64,000 nucleotides of DNA, from positions 124,001 to 188,000 of the forward strand of contig NZ_JAGHRA010000001.1 in NCBI RefSeq assembly GCF_017744015.1, in the 5' to 3' direction. A program made the translations under genes and the position numbers. The stretch's first letter is position 1. Each line of letters starts with the position of its first letter. Shown here piece after piece: positions 36,485 to 44,666 of the stretch. Origin of the DNA: Paracoccus sp. R12_2 (GTDB lineage: Bacteria; Pseudomonadota; Alphaproteobacteria; Rhodobacterales; Rhodobacteraceae). The notes beneath the pieces were generated by a model. The model worked only from the letters and a program-made list of their open reading frames with translations, had not been told where the DNA came from and ran no database searches.

Positions 36485-36937
36485 ATGGGCAACGTGCTGT
36501 TCTACCATCTCACCCGTCAGCCGGTCGAACGCCTGCTGCCGGTGCTGATCGGCAAGTCGCTGAAGGCCGGCTGGCGGGTCGAACTGCGCGGCACCGATGC
36601 CGAACGGATGGACTGGCTGGACCGCGAATTGTGGCTGGCCGAGGGGTTCCAGCCACATGGGCTTGCCGGCGGACCGCATGACGCGCGCCAGCCGGTCCTT
36701 CTGACGCTGGCGGGCAGCCAGCAGGCCACGAATGATCCCGCCTGCATTATGGCGCTGGACGGGGCCGAGGTCACTGCCGATGAGGTCACCGCGCTGCAAC
36801 GCGCCTGCATCCTGTTCGACGGCGGCGATGCCTCGGCGGTCGATCGCGCGCGCCAGCAATGGAAGGCGCTGACCAGCGGCGGAGTGGTGGCGGAATACTG
36901 GTCCGAAGAGGACGGAAACTGGCAGCGCAAACGTTAG
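36485..36937 (+). CDS. holC: DNA polymerase III subunit chi
   Basis: The protein has 150 residues. It opens with VLFYHLTRQPVERLLPVLIGKSLKAGW, the standard HolC start, and has FDGGDASAVDRARQQWKAL near 116. Chi binds single-strand DNA-binding protein and links it to the clamp loader through psi. The pepA-holC order is conserved in proteobacteria. The gap in between is unusually repeat-rich. Confidence 0.93.
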   Translation: MGNVLFYHLTRQPVERLLPVLIGKSLKAGWRVELRGTDAERMDWLDRELWLAEGFQPHGLAGGPHDARQPVLLTLAGSQQATNDPACIMALDGAEVTADEVTALQRACILFDGGDASAVDRARQQWKALTSGGVVAEYWSEEDGNWQRKR

Positions 36938-36999
36938 GTCGGACCGTCGTGATCCGTCCTCGGGCACACGCCCAAGGCCTTGGCCACGCATCATAAAGG

Positions 37000-37974
37000 C
37001 TAGTCCGGCCGACAGACCTCGCCCGCCGCGATGGCGCGCGCGGTGCGCCACAGAAGCGCCGCGATGATCGCGACCAATACCCCCAGCAACGCCATCCCGA
37101 TATCGCGGTGCATCCCGGACGACACGGTTTCGGCGTGCAGCAGGCTGGCCACCGACAGCGCCGCGACCGGAAAGCTCAGCGCCCAGAACGACAGCGCGAA
37201 AGGCAGCCGCAGGATCCGCGGCAACTGCGTGGCGACCAGCGCGGCAAACACATAACCAAGGCTCAGCAGGATCTGCGCGAAGGCATCGCCGCCGCCGGTC
37301 AGATGAACCCAGGCGATATAGGCCAGCGCGGGCGGCGCGATCAGGATGACCAGCGTCGGCTGCAACCGGCCCGGCAGCGGATCGTGAAAGATCAGCCGGT
37401 TGAACACCAGTGTCAGCAGCATGATCCAGAAGATCATCCCGGCCGAGAAGAACAGCCAGCTGGTCTCGGTCCAGCCGATCTGCGCGCCCGCGACCGGCAC
37501 GATCACGTTGCCCACCGCCGGGATGAACCACGCCGGCGAGATATGGCCATGCTGAAAGCTGCGCGCCCCGATCCAGCCCGAGATCACGGCCAGCGTCAGC
37601 ACCCCCTGCCCCAACATGCCCACGACCCACATCGCCTGCGACAGCCACGGCAGCACCGGCAGCGCGGCAGTGGCAAGGATCAGCAGCGAGATCGTCATCG
37701 TGGGAAAGAACGCCAACCGGACCGGATGCTGCCATTCGGCCGCGACGCTGGCGGGGCGCAGCACCAGCTTGGCCAGATACAGGATCGACACCCCGGCGAA
37801 GACCAGCGCGGTCAGCCCCAGCGCTGTAAGAAACATCGCGGACTGCACGCCAAAGCCCGCCCGCAAACCCAGCGCCAGCCCGCCCAGCCCCATCGTCGTG
37901 GCGAAGAAGGTGATCGGGAAATGCGCCAGCCAGTCATCCGGCGTGGCGGCCTGTCCGGGAATTGATGCGGCCAT
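37000..37974 (-). CDS. SLAC1/TehA (TDT) family anion channel or exporter
   Basis: The protein has 324 residues with about ten hydrophobic segments. HFPITFFATTMGLGGLALGL near residue 17 and ISPAWFIPAVGNVIVPVAG near 138 are typical of the tellurite-resistance/dicarboxylate transporter family. Members carry anions such as malate, sulfite or chloride; the substrate here is unknown. The ATG at 37974 has AGGA eight bases upstream. It is divergent from rpsF across 270 bases and stands alone on its strand. Confidence 0.85.
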   Translation of the reverse strand: MAASIPGQAATPDDWLAHFPITFFATTMGLGGLALGLRAGFGVQSAMFLTALGLTALVFAGVSILYLAKLVLRPASVAAEWQHPVRLAFFPTMTISLLILATAALPVLPWLSQAMWVVGMLGQGVLTLAVISGWIGARSFQHGHISPAWFIPAVGNVIVPVAGAQIGWTETSWLFFSAGMIFWIMLLTLVFNRLIFHDPLPGRLQPTLVILIAPPALAYIAWVHLTGGGDAFAQILLSLGYVFAALVATQLPRILRLPFALSFWALSFPVAALSVASLLHAETVSSGMHRDIGMALLGVLVAIIAALLWRTARAIAAGEVCRPD

Positions 37975-38112
37975 CGGTTTTGTCCTTCGGCAGGGGCAAC
38001 GGTGCCGGTGCGGGACCAGATATCGCTTTTTCTGCATGTACATTCAATCCGATGCCGCCCGGAATGGCCGGAATCAAAGGTCGCACCCGGCAGGTCGCAC
38101 CCCCGAATCACC

Positions 38113-38140
38113 TTGCAACCGCAGCATTTGCCGCTATAAG
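38113..38140 (+). promoter_or_regulatory. putative sigma-70 promoter of rpsF-rpsR-rplI
   Basis: TTGCAA (38113-38118) and TATAAG (38135-38140) are spaced by 16 bases. The start would fall near 38147, exactly where the leader hairpin begins, giving a leader of about 98 bases. Confidence 0.55.
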
Positions 38141-38147
38141 GCCACAT

Positions 38148-38200
38148 CCTTCCGCCGAGATTTTGCAAATCGCGCAACCTCTCGTGGCGGGTGCGGAAGG
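38148..38200 (+). promoter_or_regulatory. structured mRNA leader of rpsF (candidate S6:S18 autoregulatory hairpin)
   Basis: CCTTCCGC (38148-38155) pairs perfectly with GCGGAAGG (38193-38200). CGAG/CTCG (38156-38159, 38181-38184) and TTGC/GCAA (38163-38166, 38174-38177) extend it inward. An eight-base one-sided bulge (38185-38192) separates the first two stems. S6:S18 complexes are known to bind a bulged hairpin in their own mRNA in many bacteria. That this is such an element is inference. Confidence 0.5.
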
Positions 38201-38244
38201 TCTGATCCCGCCTATGAAGTGCGCCCGATGATGAAAGGATCGCC

Positions 38245-38607
38245 ATGCCTCTGTACGAGCATGTGCTGATCGCCCGTCAGGACCTGTCTAACACGCAGGC
38301 CGAAGGGCTGATCGAACATTTCTCGACCGTTCTCGCCGATAACGGCGGCAAGGTCGTGGACAACGAATACTGGGGTGTCCGCACCCTCGCCTACAAGATC
38401 AACAAGAACCGCAAGGGCCACTACGCCTTCCTGCGCACCGACGCCCCGTCGGACGCCGTCCAGGAGATGGAGCGTCTGGCACGGCTGCATGACGACGTGA
38501 TGCGCGTGATGACCATCAAGGTCGACGAGCATCAGGAAGGCCCTTCCGTGCAGATGCAGAAGCGCGAAGAACGTGGCGACCGCCGCGAACGCCGCGACCG
38601 GAACTGA
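38245..38607 (+). CDS. rpsF: 30S ribosomal protein S6
   Basis: The protein has 120 residues. It opens MPLYEHVLIARQDL and has NEYWGVRTLAYKINKNRKGHY near 47, standard for S6, then a basic/acidic tail rich in Arg and Glu typical of alphaproteobacteria. It forms a heterodimer with S18 on the platform of the small subunit. First gene of rpsF-rpsR-rplI, with 13 bases to rpsR. Confidence 0.99.
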   Translation: MPLYEHVLIARQDLSNTQAEGLIEHFSTVLADNGGKVVDNEYWGVRTLAYKINKNRKGHYAFLRTDAPSDAVQEMERLARLHDDVMRVMTIKVDEHQEGPSVQMQKREERGDRRERRDRN

Positions 38608-38620
38608 GGAGATCTGAACC

Positions 38621-38848
38621 ATGGCGAACAAACCGTTCTTCCGTCGTCGCAAGGTCTGCCCGTTCTCGGGCGAGAATGCGCCGAAGATCGACTACAAGGA
38701 CACGCGTCTGCTGCAGCGTTACATTTCCGAACGCGGCAAGATCGTGCCGTCGCGCATCACCGCCGTCTCGGCCAAGAAGCAGCGTGAGCTGGCCCGCGCC
38801 ATCAAGCGCGCCCGCTTCCTCGCCCTGCTGCCCTATGCCGTGAAGTAA
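38621..38848 (+). CDS. rpsR: 30S ribosomal protein S18
   Basis: The protein has 75 residues. [20 protein letters not shown] at the start and [35 protein letters not shown] cover the family signature. It binds 16S rRNA together with S6. It lies between rpsF and rplI with short gaps and strong ribosome sites. Confidence 0.99.
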   Translation: MANKPFFRRRKVCPFSGENAPKIDYKDTRLLQRYISERGKIVPSRITAVSAKKQRELARAIKRARFLALLPYAVK

Positions 38849-38860
38849 GGAGGACAGAAC

Positions 38861-39457
38861 ATGCAAGTCATCCTGCTGGAACGTGTTTCCAAGCTGGGCC
38901 AGATGGGCGAAGTGGTGAAGGTGAAAGAGGGCTATGCCCGCAACTTCCTGCTGCCTCAAGGCAAGGCACTGCGCGCCTCGGACGCGAATATCGCGGCATT
39001 CGAGGACCGCAAGGTGCAACTGGAAGCCCGCAACGCGGAATCCAAGGCCGAGGCCGAGAAGGTCGCGCAGAAACTTGACGGCGAAAACTTCGTCATCATC
39101 CGTTCGGCGTCTGATTCCGGTGCCCTTTACGGTTCTGTGACCACCCGCGACGTGGCCGATACCGCCACCGAGTCCGGCTTCACGATCGAGCGCAAGCAGA
39201 TCGTGCTGGGCAACCCGATCAAGGAACTGGGTCTGCACACGGTCACCGTGGTCCTGCACCCCGAGGTCGAGGCCGAAATCACGCTGAACATCGCACGGTC
39301 CAACGAAGAGGCTGAACTGCAGGCGCAGGGCAAGTCGATCCAGGATCTGGCGGCCGAAGCTGATGCGGAAGCCGAGTTCGAGATCTCGGAACTGTTCGAC
39401 GATATCGGTGGCGCGTCCTCGGACGACGATGGCGCCCCGGCCGACGATCGCGGCTGA
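38861..39457 (+). CDS. rplI: 50S ribosomal protein L9
   Basis: The protein has 198 residues. The N-terminal domain [19 protein letters not shown] and [14 protein letters not shown] are the L9 signature. A long helix follows, then the C-terminal domain to about 150. The last 45 residues form an acidic extension ([13 protein letters not shown] and Asp-rich end) that makes the protein longer than the usual 150; similar tails occur in other Rhodobacterales. AGGAGG precedes the ATG. A strong terminator follows. Confidence 0.98.
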   Translation: MQVILLERVSKLGQMGEVVKVKEGYARNFLLPQGKALRASDANIAAFEDRKVQLEARNAESKAEAEKVAQKLDGENFVIIRSASDSGALYGSVTTRDVADTATESGFTIERKQIVLGNPIKELGLHTVTVVLHPEVEAEITLNIARSNEEAELQAQGKSIQDLAAEADAEAEFEISELFDDIGGASSDDDGAPADDRG

Positions 39458-39484
39458 TCCCGGCAAACATGCCGAAAGTTCTGG

Positions 39485-39516
39485 AACCGCGCCGGCCCTT
39501 GCCGGCGCGGTTTCCA
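39485..39516 (+). terminator. intrinsic terminator of the rpsF-rpsR-rplI operon
   Basis: A perfect 12-base-pair stem, AACCGCGCCGGC/GCCGGCGCGGTT, has a CCTT loop (39497-39500) and ends in TT-TCC-ATTT. It lies 27 bases after the rplI stop. Confidence 0.85.
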
Positions 39517-39539
39517 TTTGAGCCACCAGGATCAAGTCT

Positions 39540-39675
39540 CCTGCCGGCAGAACCGGCCCCGCAGGTCTTTCCCCTGCATGTTGAAGCAGCATCCTCGGCG
39601 GCGGCGATGATAGGATTTGACGCGATTGCCGTGCTGTGAGACAGCCCCCGCAACCTGCAAGCGAACCGCCCGAGG
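39540..39675 (+). promoter_or_regulatory. cobalamin-riboswitch-like leader
   Basis: The segment at 39633-39663 reads GCTGT-GAG-ACAGC, then CCCCGCAACCTGCAAGCG. It closely parallels the cobalamin riboswitch core in which a TGAGA-type hairpin loop is followed by CTGCCCCCGCAACTGTAAGCGG. ATAGGATTTGA at 39610-39620 stands where the AGGGAA-type junction is expected. Upstream, CCTGC and GCAGG blocks (39541-39577) can pair in alternative ways. It ends just before the ribosome site of the methyltransferase gene. The 5' half is less canonical, so the class assignment is tentative. Confidence 0.5.
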
Positions 39676-39681
39676 ATCACG

Positions 39682-40683
39682 ATGCACGACGCCCTGACCC
39701 GCCTTCTTGCCGAACGCGACTTGCTGCTGGCCGATGGCGCAACGGGGACCTCGCTGTTCAACATGGGGCTTGCGGCGGGCGAGCCTGCGGAAATGTGGAA
39801 TATCGACCGCCCCGATGCCGTCCGGACCCTGTATCGCGGCGCGGTGGACGCGGGCGCCGACCTGTTTCTGACCAACAGCTTCGGCGGCAATGCCAGCCGT
39901 CTGCGGCTGCACGGCGCGCAGGGCCGCGTGGCGGAACTGAACCGCGCCGCCGCGGAACTGGCACGCGAGGTTGCAGACACGGCACCACGCAAGCCTCTGG
40001 TCGCGGGCAGCATGGGCCCCACGGGCGAGATCATGGCCCCCATGGGCGCCCTCAGCCACAATGCCGCGGTCGAGATGTTTCATCAGCAGGCCGAGGCGCT
40101 GAAGCAGGGCGGGGCAGACCTGCTGTGGGTCGAGACGATCAGCGCGGTCGAGGAATTCCGCGCCGCCGCCGAGGCCGCGTTTCTGGTGGACATGCCTTGG
40201 TGCGGCACGATGAGCTTCGACACCGCCGGGCGCACCATGATGGGTGTCGCCCCGGCGCAGCTTGCCGCGCTGGTCGAAAAACTGCCCAATCCGCCAATCG
40301 CCTTCGGGGCCAATTGCGGTCTGGGCGCGTCGGACCTGTTGCGGACCGTCACGGGGCTGCTGGCGTCCGGCAATGAACGCCCGCTGGTGGCCAAGGCCAA
40401 TGCCGGGATCCCGCATTTCGAGGCCGGTCACGTCCAGTATGACGGGACGCCCGAACTGATGGCCGATTATGCCTGCCTGGCCCGCGATCTGGGTGTCAGG
40501 ATCATCGGCGGATGTTGCGGCACCATGCCACGGCATCTGCGCGCGATGCGCGAGGCGCTGGAAACCCGTCCACGCGGCGATCGTCCCACACTGGAAATGA
40601 TCGCCGACCGCCTTGGCGGTTTCAGCTCGGGCAGCGACGGCGCCGATCGAGGCGGGACGACAAGCGGCCGCAGCAGACCCTGA
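39682..40683 (+). CDS. homocysteine S-methyltransferase, probable split-MetH homocysteine domain (or betaine-homocysteine methyltransferase)
   Basis: The protein has 333 residues, a single homocysteine-binding TIM barrel. The three zinc-binding cysteines are Cys212 in GANCGLG and Cys278/Cys279 in IGGCCGTMPRHL. LADGATGTSLFNMGL opens the domain. Databases usually call such genes betaine-homocysteine methyltransferase. In several Rhodobacterales, however, methionine synthase is known to be split, with a protein of this type acting as the homocysteine half alongside a separate B12/folate protein. No folate or B12-binding domain is present here. The cobalamin-riboswitch-like leader supports a link to B12-dependent methionine synthesis. 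AGGAT lies before the ATG. Confidence 0.8.
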   Translation: MHDALTRLLAERDLLLADGATGTSLFNMGLAAGEPAEMWNIDRPDAVRTLYRGAVDAGADLFLTNSFGGNASRLRLHGAQGRVAELNRAAAELAREVADTAPRKPLVAGSMGPTGEIMAPMGALSHNAAVEMFHQQAEALKQGGADLLWVETISAVEEFRAAAEAAFLVDMPWCGTMSFDTAGRTMMGVAPAQLAALVEKLPNPPIAFGANCGLGASDLLRTVTGLLASGNERPLVAKANAGIPHFEAGHVQYDGTPELMADYACLARDLGVRIIGGCCGTMPRHLRAMREALETRPRGDRPTLEMIADRLGGFSSGSDGADRGGTTSGRSRP

Positions 40684-40774
40684 TGCCACGCACCCGTGTC
40701 AGTCCGCCGCATTCCAACTGCCAACTGGCGCCCCTAGCCATGGGGCATCTTCCTCAGACACACGGGACGGACCG

Positions 40775-41140
40775 ATGACCGAGACACGCGACGGCAAGAC
40801 GGCGATCATGCGGGGACTGTTGAACCGTTGCCCGAACTGCGGCAAGAACAAGCTGCTGCAAGGGTATCTGACGGTGCCTGCGGAATGCGGAACATGTCAC
40901 GCGCCCGTCGGCCGCTATCCCGCCGCGGACGGTCCCGCCTTCTTCGCGATGACCATCATGCTGTTGCTGCTGATCCCACTGATCGGGTTCACATGGGTTC
41001 TGTTCCGCCCCAGCCCGACGATGCTGCTGCTGATCACCGGGCTTGTCACCACGGTCCTGACCCTGATCCTGCTGCGCCTCGTGAAGGGCGCCTTCATCGG
41101 CTACCTCTGGGCCAAGAACGAACAGGATCGCGGCGCCTAG
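40775..41140 (+). CDS. DUF983 domain-containing membrane protein
   Basis: The protein has 121 residues. A zinc-ribbon-like N-terminus with CPNCGK (about residues 19-24) and CGTCHAP (about 38-44) is followed by two membrane segments (about 58-78 and 84-105). The function of DUF983 is not known; members are often near cytochrome oxidase genes, which is not the case here. GGACGGA lies before the ATG. Its stop shares the bases CTAG with the stop of the convergent radical SAM gene. Confidence 0.85.
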   Translation: MTETRDGKTAIMRGLLNRCPNCGKNKLLQGYLTVPAECGTCHAPVGRYPAADGPAFFAMTIMLLLLIPLIGFTWVLFRPSPTMLLLITGLVTTVLTLILLRLVKGAFIGYLWAKNEQDRGA

Positions 41141-42216
41141 AACAGCGACAACTGATCGCCGGACCGGGGCGGCGGTCCGAAGCGCGAACAATCCAGCGGC
41201 GCGAAGCCGTCACGGTATCCCAGCCGCTTTCGCGCCAGCCGGAATCGTTTCTGGGCCAGTTCCGCCTCGATGCCCTCGCCGCGGAAACGGCTGCCGAAGC
41301 GTGGATCGTTGTCCCGGCCGCCACGCATCGCCTGGACCCGGTTCATCACATGCGCGGCCATGCCGGGACGGTGGCGTTCCAGCCAGTCCCTGAACAGCGG
41401 CGCGACCTCGTGGGGCAGGCGCAGCGGGATCATGCTGGCGGTGGTTGCGCCGGCTTCGTGCGCGGCGGTCAGGATACGCTCGATCTCGGGTTCGGTCAGC
41501 ACCGGGATCACGGGCGCGACCATCACCCGCACCGGCACGCCAGCGCGCGAAAGCTCGCGGATCATCCGCAGCCGTGTCTGCGGCGTCGGAGCGCGCGGTT
41601 CCAGCGCGCGCGCAAGCTCGGCATCCAGCGTGGTGACGCTGATGCCCACCGCCGCCTGATCCCTGGCCGCCAGTTCGGCCCACAGGTCCAGATCGCGCAG
41701 CACCGTCTGACCGCGCGTCACCAGAGTCGCGGGATGATTCCAGTCGCGCAGCACCCGCAGGATGCCCGGCATGATCGCCAGCCGCGATTCAACCGGCTGG
41801 TAGGGGTCGGTATTCGTGCCCAATGCGATCGGCGCCGGCTTGTAGGACGGCCGCGCCAGTTCGCGTTCCAAAAGCCGCGCGGCATCGGGCTTGGCGGTGA
41901 TCCTCGTCTCGAAATCAAGGCCGGGCGACAGTCCCAGATAGGCGTGGCTTGGCCGCGCATAGCAATAGATGCAGCCATGTTCGCAGCCGCGATAGGGGTT
42001 GATCGAGCGGTCGAAGGAAATATCAGGCGATGTGTTGCGCGTGATGATGCTGCGCGGTGTTTCCGAGACCACCTCGGTGCGCAACAGCGTGCTGTCTTCG
42101 GGAATGTCCCAGCCATCGGCTTCGCGCACCCGGCGATGCGTCTCGAACCGACCCTCGGGGCGCGTATCGGCGCCACGGGCTTTCAGGGTCTGGTCGGGAT
42201 CACGGGGCGGCAACAT
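41137..42216 (-). CDS. PA0069-type radical SAM protein
   Basis: The protein has 359 residues from MLPPRDPDQTLKARGA. The CX3CX2C cluster motif is CEHGCIYCYAR near 78-88, with the family block NPYRGCEHGC. GTNTDPYQPVE near 132 is characteristic of this subgroup (COG1533, related to spore photoproduct lyase). The C-terminal part is basic. The substrate is unknown. Starts at 42252 or further upstream are possible, but the residues there are not conserved. Convergent with DUF983 and divergent from yghU. Confidence 0.82.
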   Translation of the reverse strand: MLPPRDPDQTLKARGADTRPEGRFETHRRVREADGWDIPEDSTLLRTEVVSETPRSIITRNTSPDISFDRSINPYRGCEHGCIYCYARPSHAYLGLSPGLDFETRITAKPDAARLLERELARPSYKPAPIALGTNTDPYQPVESRLAIMPGILRVLRDWNHPATLVTRGQTVLRDLDLWAELAARDQAAVGISVTTLDAELARALEPRAPTPQTRLRMIRELSRAGVPVRVMVAPVIPVLTEPEIERILTAAHEAGATTASMIPLRLPHEVAPLFRDWLERHRPGMAAHVMNRVQAMRGGRDNDPRFGSRFRGEGIEAELAQKRFRLARKRLGYRDGFAPLDCSRFGPPPRSGDQLSLF

Positions 42217-42370
42217 GACGCCAACATAGAACGTATCAGGAACAAATACCATCGATTCGCGACGCTGGTGCATGGACGCACAGGGGATCTGCGGCTTGCA
42301 CATGTTGAAACCCGCGCGCGCCCCGCACATGTTTCCCAGGAACACGTCGAACAGGAACACAGGACAGGAC

Positions 42371-43234
42371 ATGAACGACACCTATATTCCGCCGAAGGTC
42401 TGGACATGGGAGACCAAGAACGGCGGCGAGTTCGCCAGCATCAACCGCCCCGTCGCAGGCCCGACCCATGACCGCGAACTGCCGGTCGGCAAGCATCCGC
42501 TGCAGTTGTATTCCCTGGCCACGCCGAACGGCCAGAAGGTCACGATCATGCTTGAAGAACTGCTGGCGATCGGCAAGCCGGCAGAGTATGACGCGTGGCT
42601 GATCCGCATCGGCGATGGCGATCAGTTCGGCAGCGGGTTTGTCGAAGCGAACCCGAACTCCAAGATCCCGGCGCTGATGGATCATTCCGCCAACCCGCCC
42701 CGGCGGGTTTTCGAATCCGGTTCGATCCTGCTGTATCTGGCCGAAAAATTCGATGCATTCCTGCCGCACGATCCCGTGGCGCGGACCGAGACCCTGAACT
42801 GGCTGTTCTGGCAGATGGGCGCCGCGCCCTATCTGGGCGGCGGGTTCGGACATTTCTATCACTATGCGCCGGTCAAGATCGAATACGCCATCGACCGCTT
42901 CACGATGGAGGTCAAGCGGCAGCTTGACGTGCTGGACCGACACCTTGCCGACCATCAGTTCATGGCGGGCGACAGCTATTCCATCGCGGATATGGCGATC
43001 TGGCCGTGGTATGGCCGCATGGTGAAGGGCGGCGTGTATGGTGATGCCGCGACCTTCATCGACGGCGCAAGCTATCGCAACGTCGCGCGGTGGCAGTCCG
43101 AGATCGCGACCCGTCCGGCAGTCCGTCGCGGCATCATGGTGAACAGCACATCAGGCGATCCCGCCAGCCAGCTGCACGAGCGCCACGACGCGTCGGACTT
43201 TGACACCCGCACCCAGGACAAGTTGCAAGGGTAA
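42371..43234 (+). CDS. yghU: glutathione-dependent disulfide-bond oxidoreductase (YghU-like GST)
   Basis: The protein has 287 residues. The thioredoxin-like domain has LYSLATPNGQKVTIMLEEL near 46 and NPNSKIPALMD near 92; the helical GST domain follows, with SYSIADMAIWPWYGRM near 205. The characteristic N-terminal extension PPKVWTWETKNGGEFASINRP matches YghU rather than ordinary GSTs. The enzyme reduces disulfides and organic peroxides with two bound glutathiones. AGGAC precedes the ATG at 42371. Confidence 0.93.
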   Translation: MNDTYIPPKVWTWETKNGGEFASINRPVAGPTHDRELPVGKHPLQLYSLATPNGQKVTIMLEELLAIGKPAEYDAWLIRIGDGDQFGSGFVEANPNSKIPALMDHSANPPRRVFESGSILLYLAEKFDAFLPHDPVARTETLNWLFWQMGAAPYLGGGFGHFYHYAPVKIEYAIDRFTMEVKRQLDVLDRHLADHQFMAGDSYSIADMAIWPWYGRMVKGGVYGDAATFIDGASYRNVARWQSEIATRPAVRRGIMVNSTSGDPASQLHERHDASDFDTRTQDKLQG

Positions 43235-43295
43235 CGCGCCCCGTCGCGGCGGCACGGGATCGGAACATCGCGCGCCGCCGAACCGCGCAACAGGC

Positions 43296-44540
43296 TCAGC
43301 CGTCGCGGCTGCCCGGCCCCATCAGGTCCGCGGTCGCCGCGCGGGCCGAGGCCTCGTCCTCGGCCCCTGCGCCCCGTTCGACGATCTCGCGGGCGTCTTC
43401 CTCTTCATCGTCCTCGATCGACGGTGGCTCGTCTCCGGCAAGGAAGTTTCCGAACTTCTCCCACCCCGGTACATGTTCGGCCAGCACCCGCAGGACCACC
43501 AGAACCGGCACCGCGATCACCATGCCAAGGACCGACCACAGCCACGCCCACAGCGCCACGGCAAGAAACACCACCACCGTGTTCATCTGCAGGCGGCGCG
43601 ACACGAAATAGGGCGTGATAAGCTGCCCTTCAAGCGAGGTCAGCATCAGATATGTTCCCGCGACCATGGCCGGCCAGAACAGCCCCTCCATCACGACCAG
43701 CGCCACGATCGCGGCGATCCCCACCCCCGCGATCGCGCCCAGATACGGGATGAAGTTCAGCACGAACGCACCAAGCCCGAACAGCAGCGCCCCCGGCATT
43801 CCCCATGCCCACATCGCCAATCCGATGCTGAGACCCAGGCACGCGTTGATGACGGTGATCGCACCCAGATAGCTGCCAAGCGAATCCTCGATCTCGCGCA
43901 GGGCCAGATAGGCGCTGCGCTTTTCCCGCATGCTGTCGAAGCTTTGCACGATCTTCAGATACAGAAGATCCCCCGAAGCAATCATGAAGAACATCAGGAT
44001 CAGGGTGAAGACGACCTGCGCCAGAAGCTGGGGGGTCAGCTTGACCACCGTCTCGAAGGTGGAATCTCCGTCCTCCTCGACCTTGATCGTCGCGTCTTCG
44101 TTGGCCTCCTCGTCTTCGACGGTCTGGGCCTCGTCGATCTTCTGGGCGGCCTGTCGGAAATCCTGCATCGACTCGCGGACCCGCTGAAACTTCTGCTCTA
44201 GCTGGATACTGATCGTCGGGATGTGCTGGGACGCGCGGTTGATCGGGCCGCTGGCGGCATAGGCCAGCGCCGCCACCAGCGTCAGGATGGTCAGCGTGAC
44301 CAGCGCGGCGGTCAGCGCATCGGGGATGCCGCGACGCCGCGCGAACCGGCGCAGCGGCGTGAACACGAAGAAAAGCAGGACCGCCATGGTGACAGGCATC
44401 AGGAAATCCCGCCCGGCGGCGATGGCAGCGAAGGCAAGGATCAGAAAGATGCCGATTACGGCCCAATTGGCGATTCGACTGCTGCTTACGCCCTGCCCGC
44501 CGCCAAAGCGCGGAAAAATGTGCCCGTCCCGACCGGCCAT
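43296..44540 (-). CDS. AI-2E family transporter with acidic loops
   Basis: The protein has 414 residues. The family signatures are GAFVLNFIPYLGAIAGVGIAA near 258 and EGQLITPYFVSRRLQMNTVVVFLAVALWAW near 310, with membrane helices at both ends. A soluble helical region at about 100-200 contains an acidic tract (VEDEEANEDATIKVEEDGD), and the C-terminus holds another (EDDEEEDAREIVE). Substrate unknown; some relatives have been linked to autoinducer export or Na+/H+ exchange. The ATG at 44540 has GGGGGA upstream. A paralogue lies at 7718-8833. Confidence 0.85.
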   Translation of the reverse strand: MAGRDGHIFPRFGGGQGVSSSRIANWAVIGIFLILAFAAIAAGRDFLMPVTMAVLLFFVFTPLRRFARRRGIPDALTAALVTLTILTLVAALAYAASGPINRASQHIPTISIQLEQKFQRVRESMQDFRQAAQKIDEAQTVEDEEANEDATIKVEEDGDSTFETVVKLTPQLLAQVVFTLILMFFMIASGDLLYLKIVQSFDSMREKRSAYLALREIEDSLGSYLGAITVINACLGLSIGLAMWAWGMPGALLFGLGAFVLNFIPYLGAIAGVGIAAIVALVVMEGLFWPAMVAGTYLMLTSLEGQLITPYFVSRRLQMNTVVVFLAVALWAWLWSVLGMVIAVPVLVVLRVLAEHVPGWEKFGNFLAGDEPPSIEDDEEEDAREIVERGAGAEDEASARAATADLMGPGSRDG

Positions 44541-44599
44541 GATGTCCCCCCATAGGCGCCCGGCGAAGATCGCGAACAGACGCTGCGCAGAAACGCAAC

Positions 44600-44626
44600 G
44601 GGCGAACCGATCGTTCCGGTTCGCCC
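44600..44626 (-). terminator. hairpin after the carboxyspermidine dehydrogenase gene
   Basis: GGGCGAACCG (44600-44609) pairs with CGGTTCGCCC (44617-44626) over ten perfect base pairs with a seven-base loop. The following minus-strand sequence is GTTGCGTTTC, only moderately T-rich. Confidence 0.6.
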
Positions 44627-44666
44627 CCAAGACTTGCTGATTGTCAATCGCGCGGAGGCGGCGATC

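Noticed and set aside
36334..36681. Possible small protein coded across the 11-base repeats (either strand)
   Set aside because: The products are just translations of the repeat, lack ribosome sites, and the plus-strand frame overlaps holC, which is clearly real.
39540..39681. SAM-II, SAH or SAM/SAH riboswitch before the homocysteine methyltransferase
   Set aside because: The conserved cores of these motifs are not found, whereas the CCCCGCAAC segment fits the cobalamin type.
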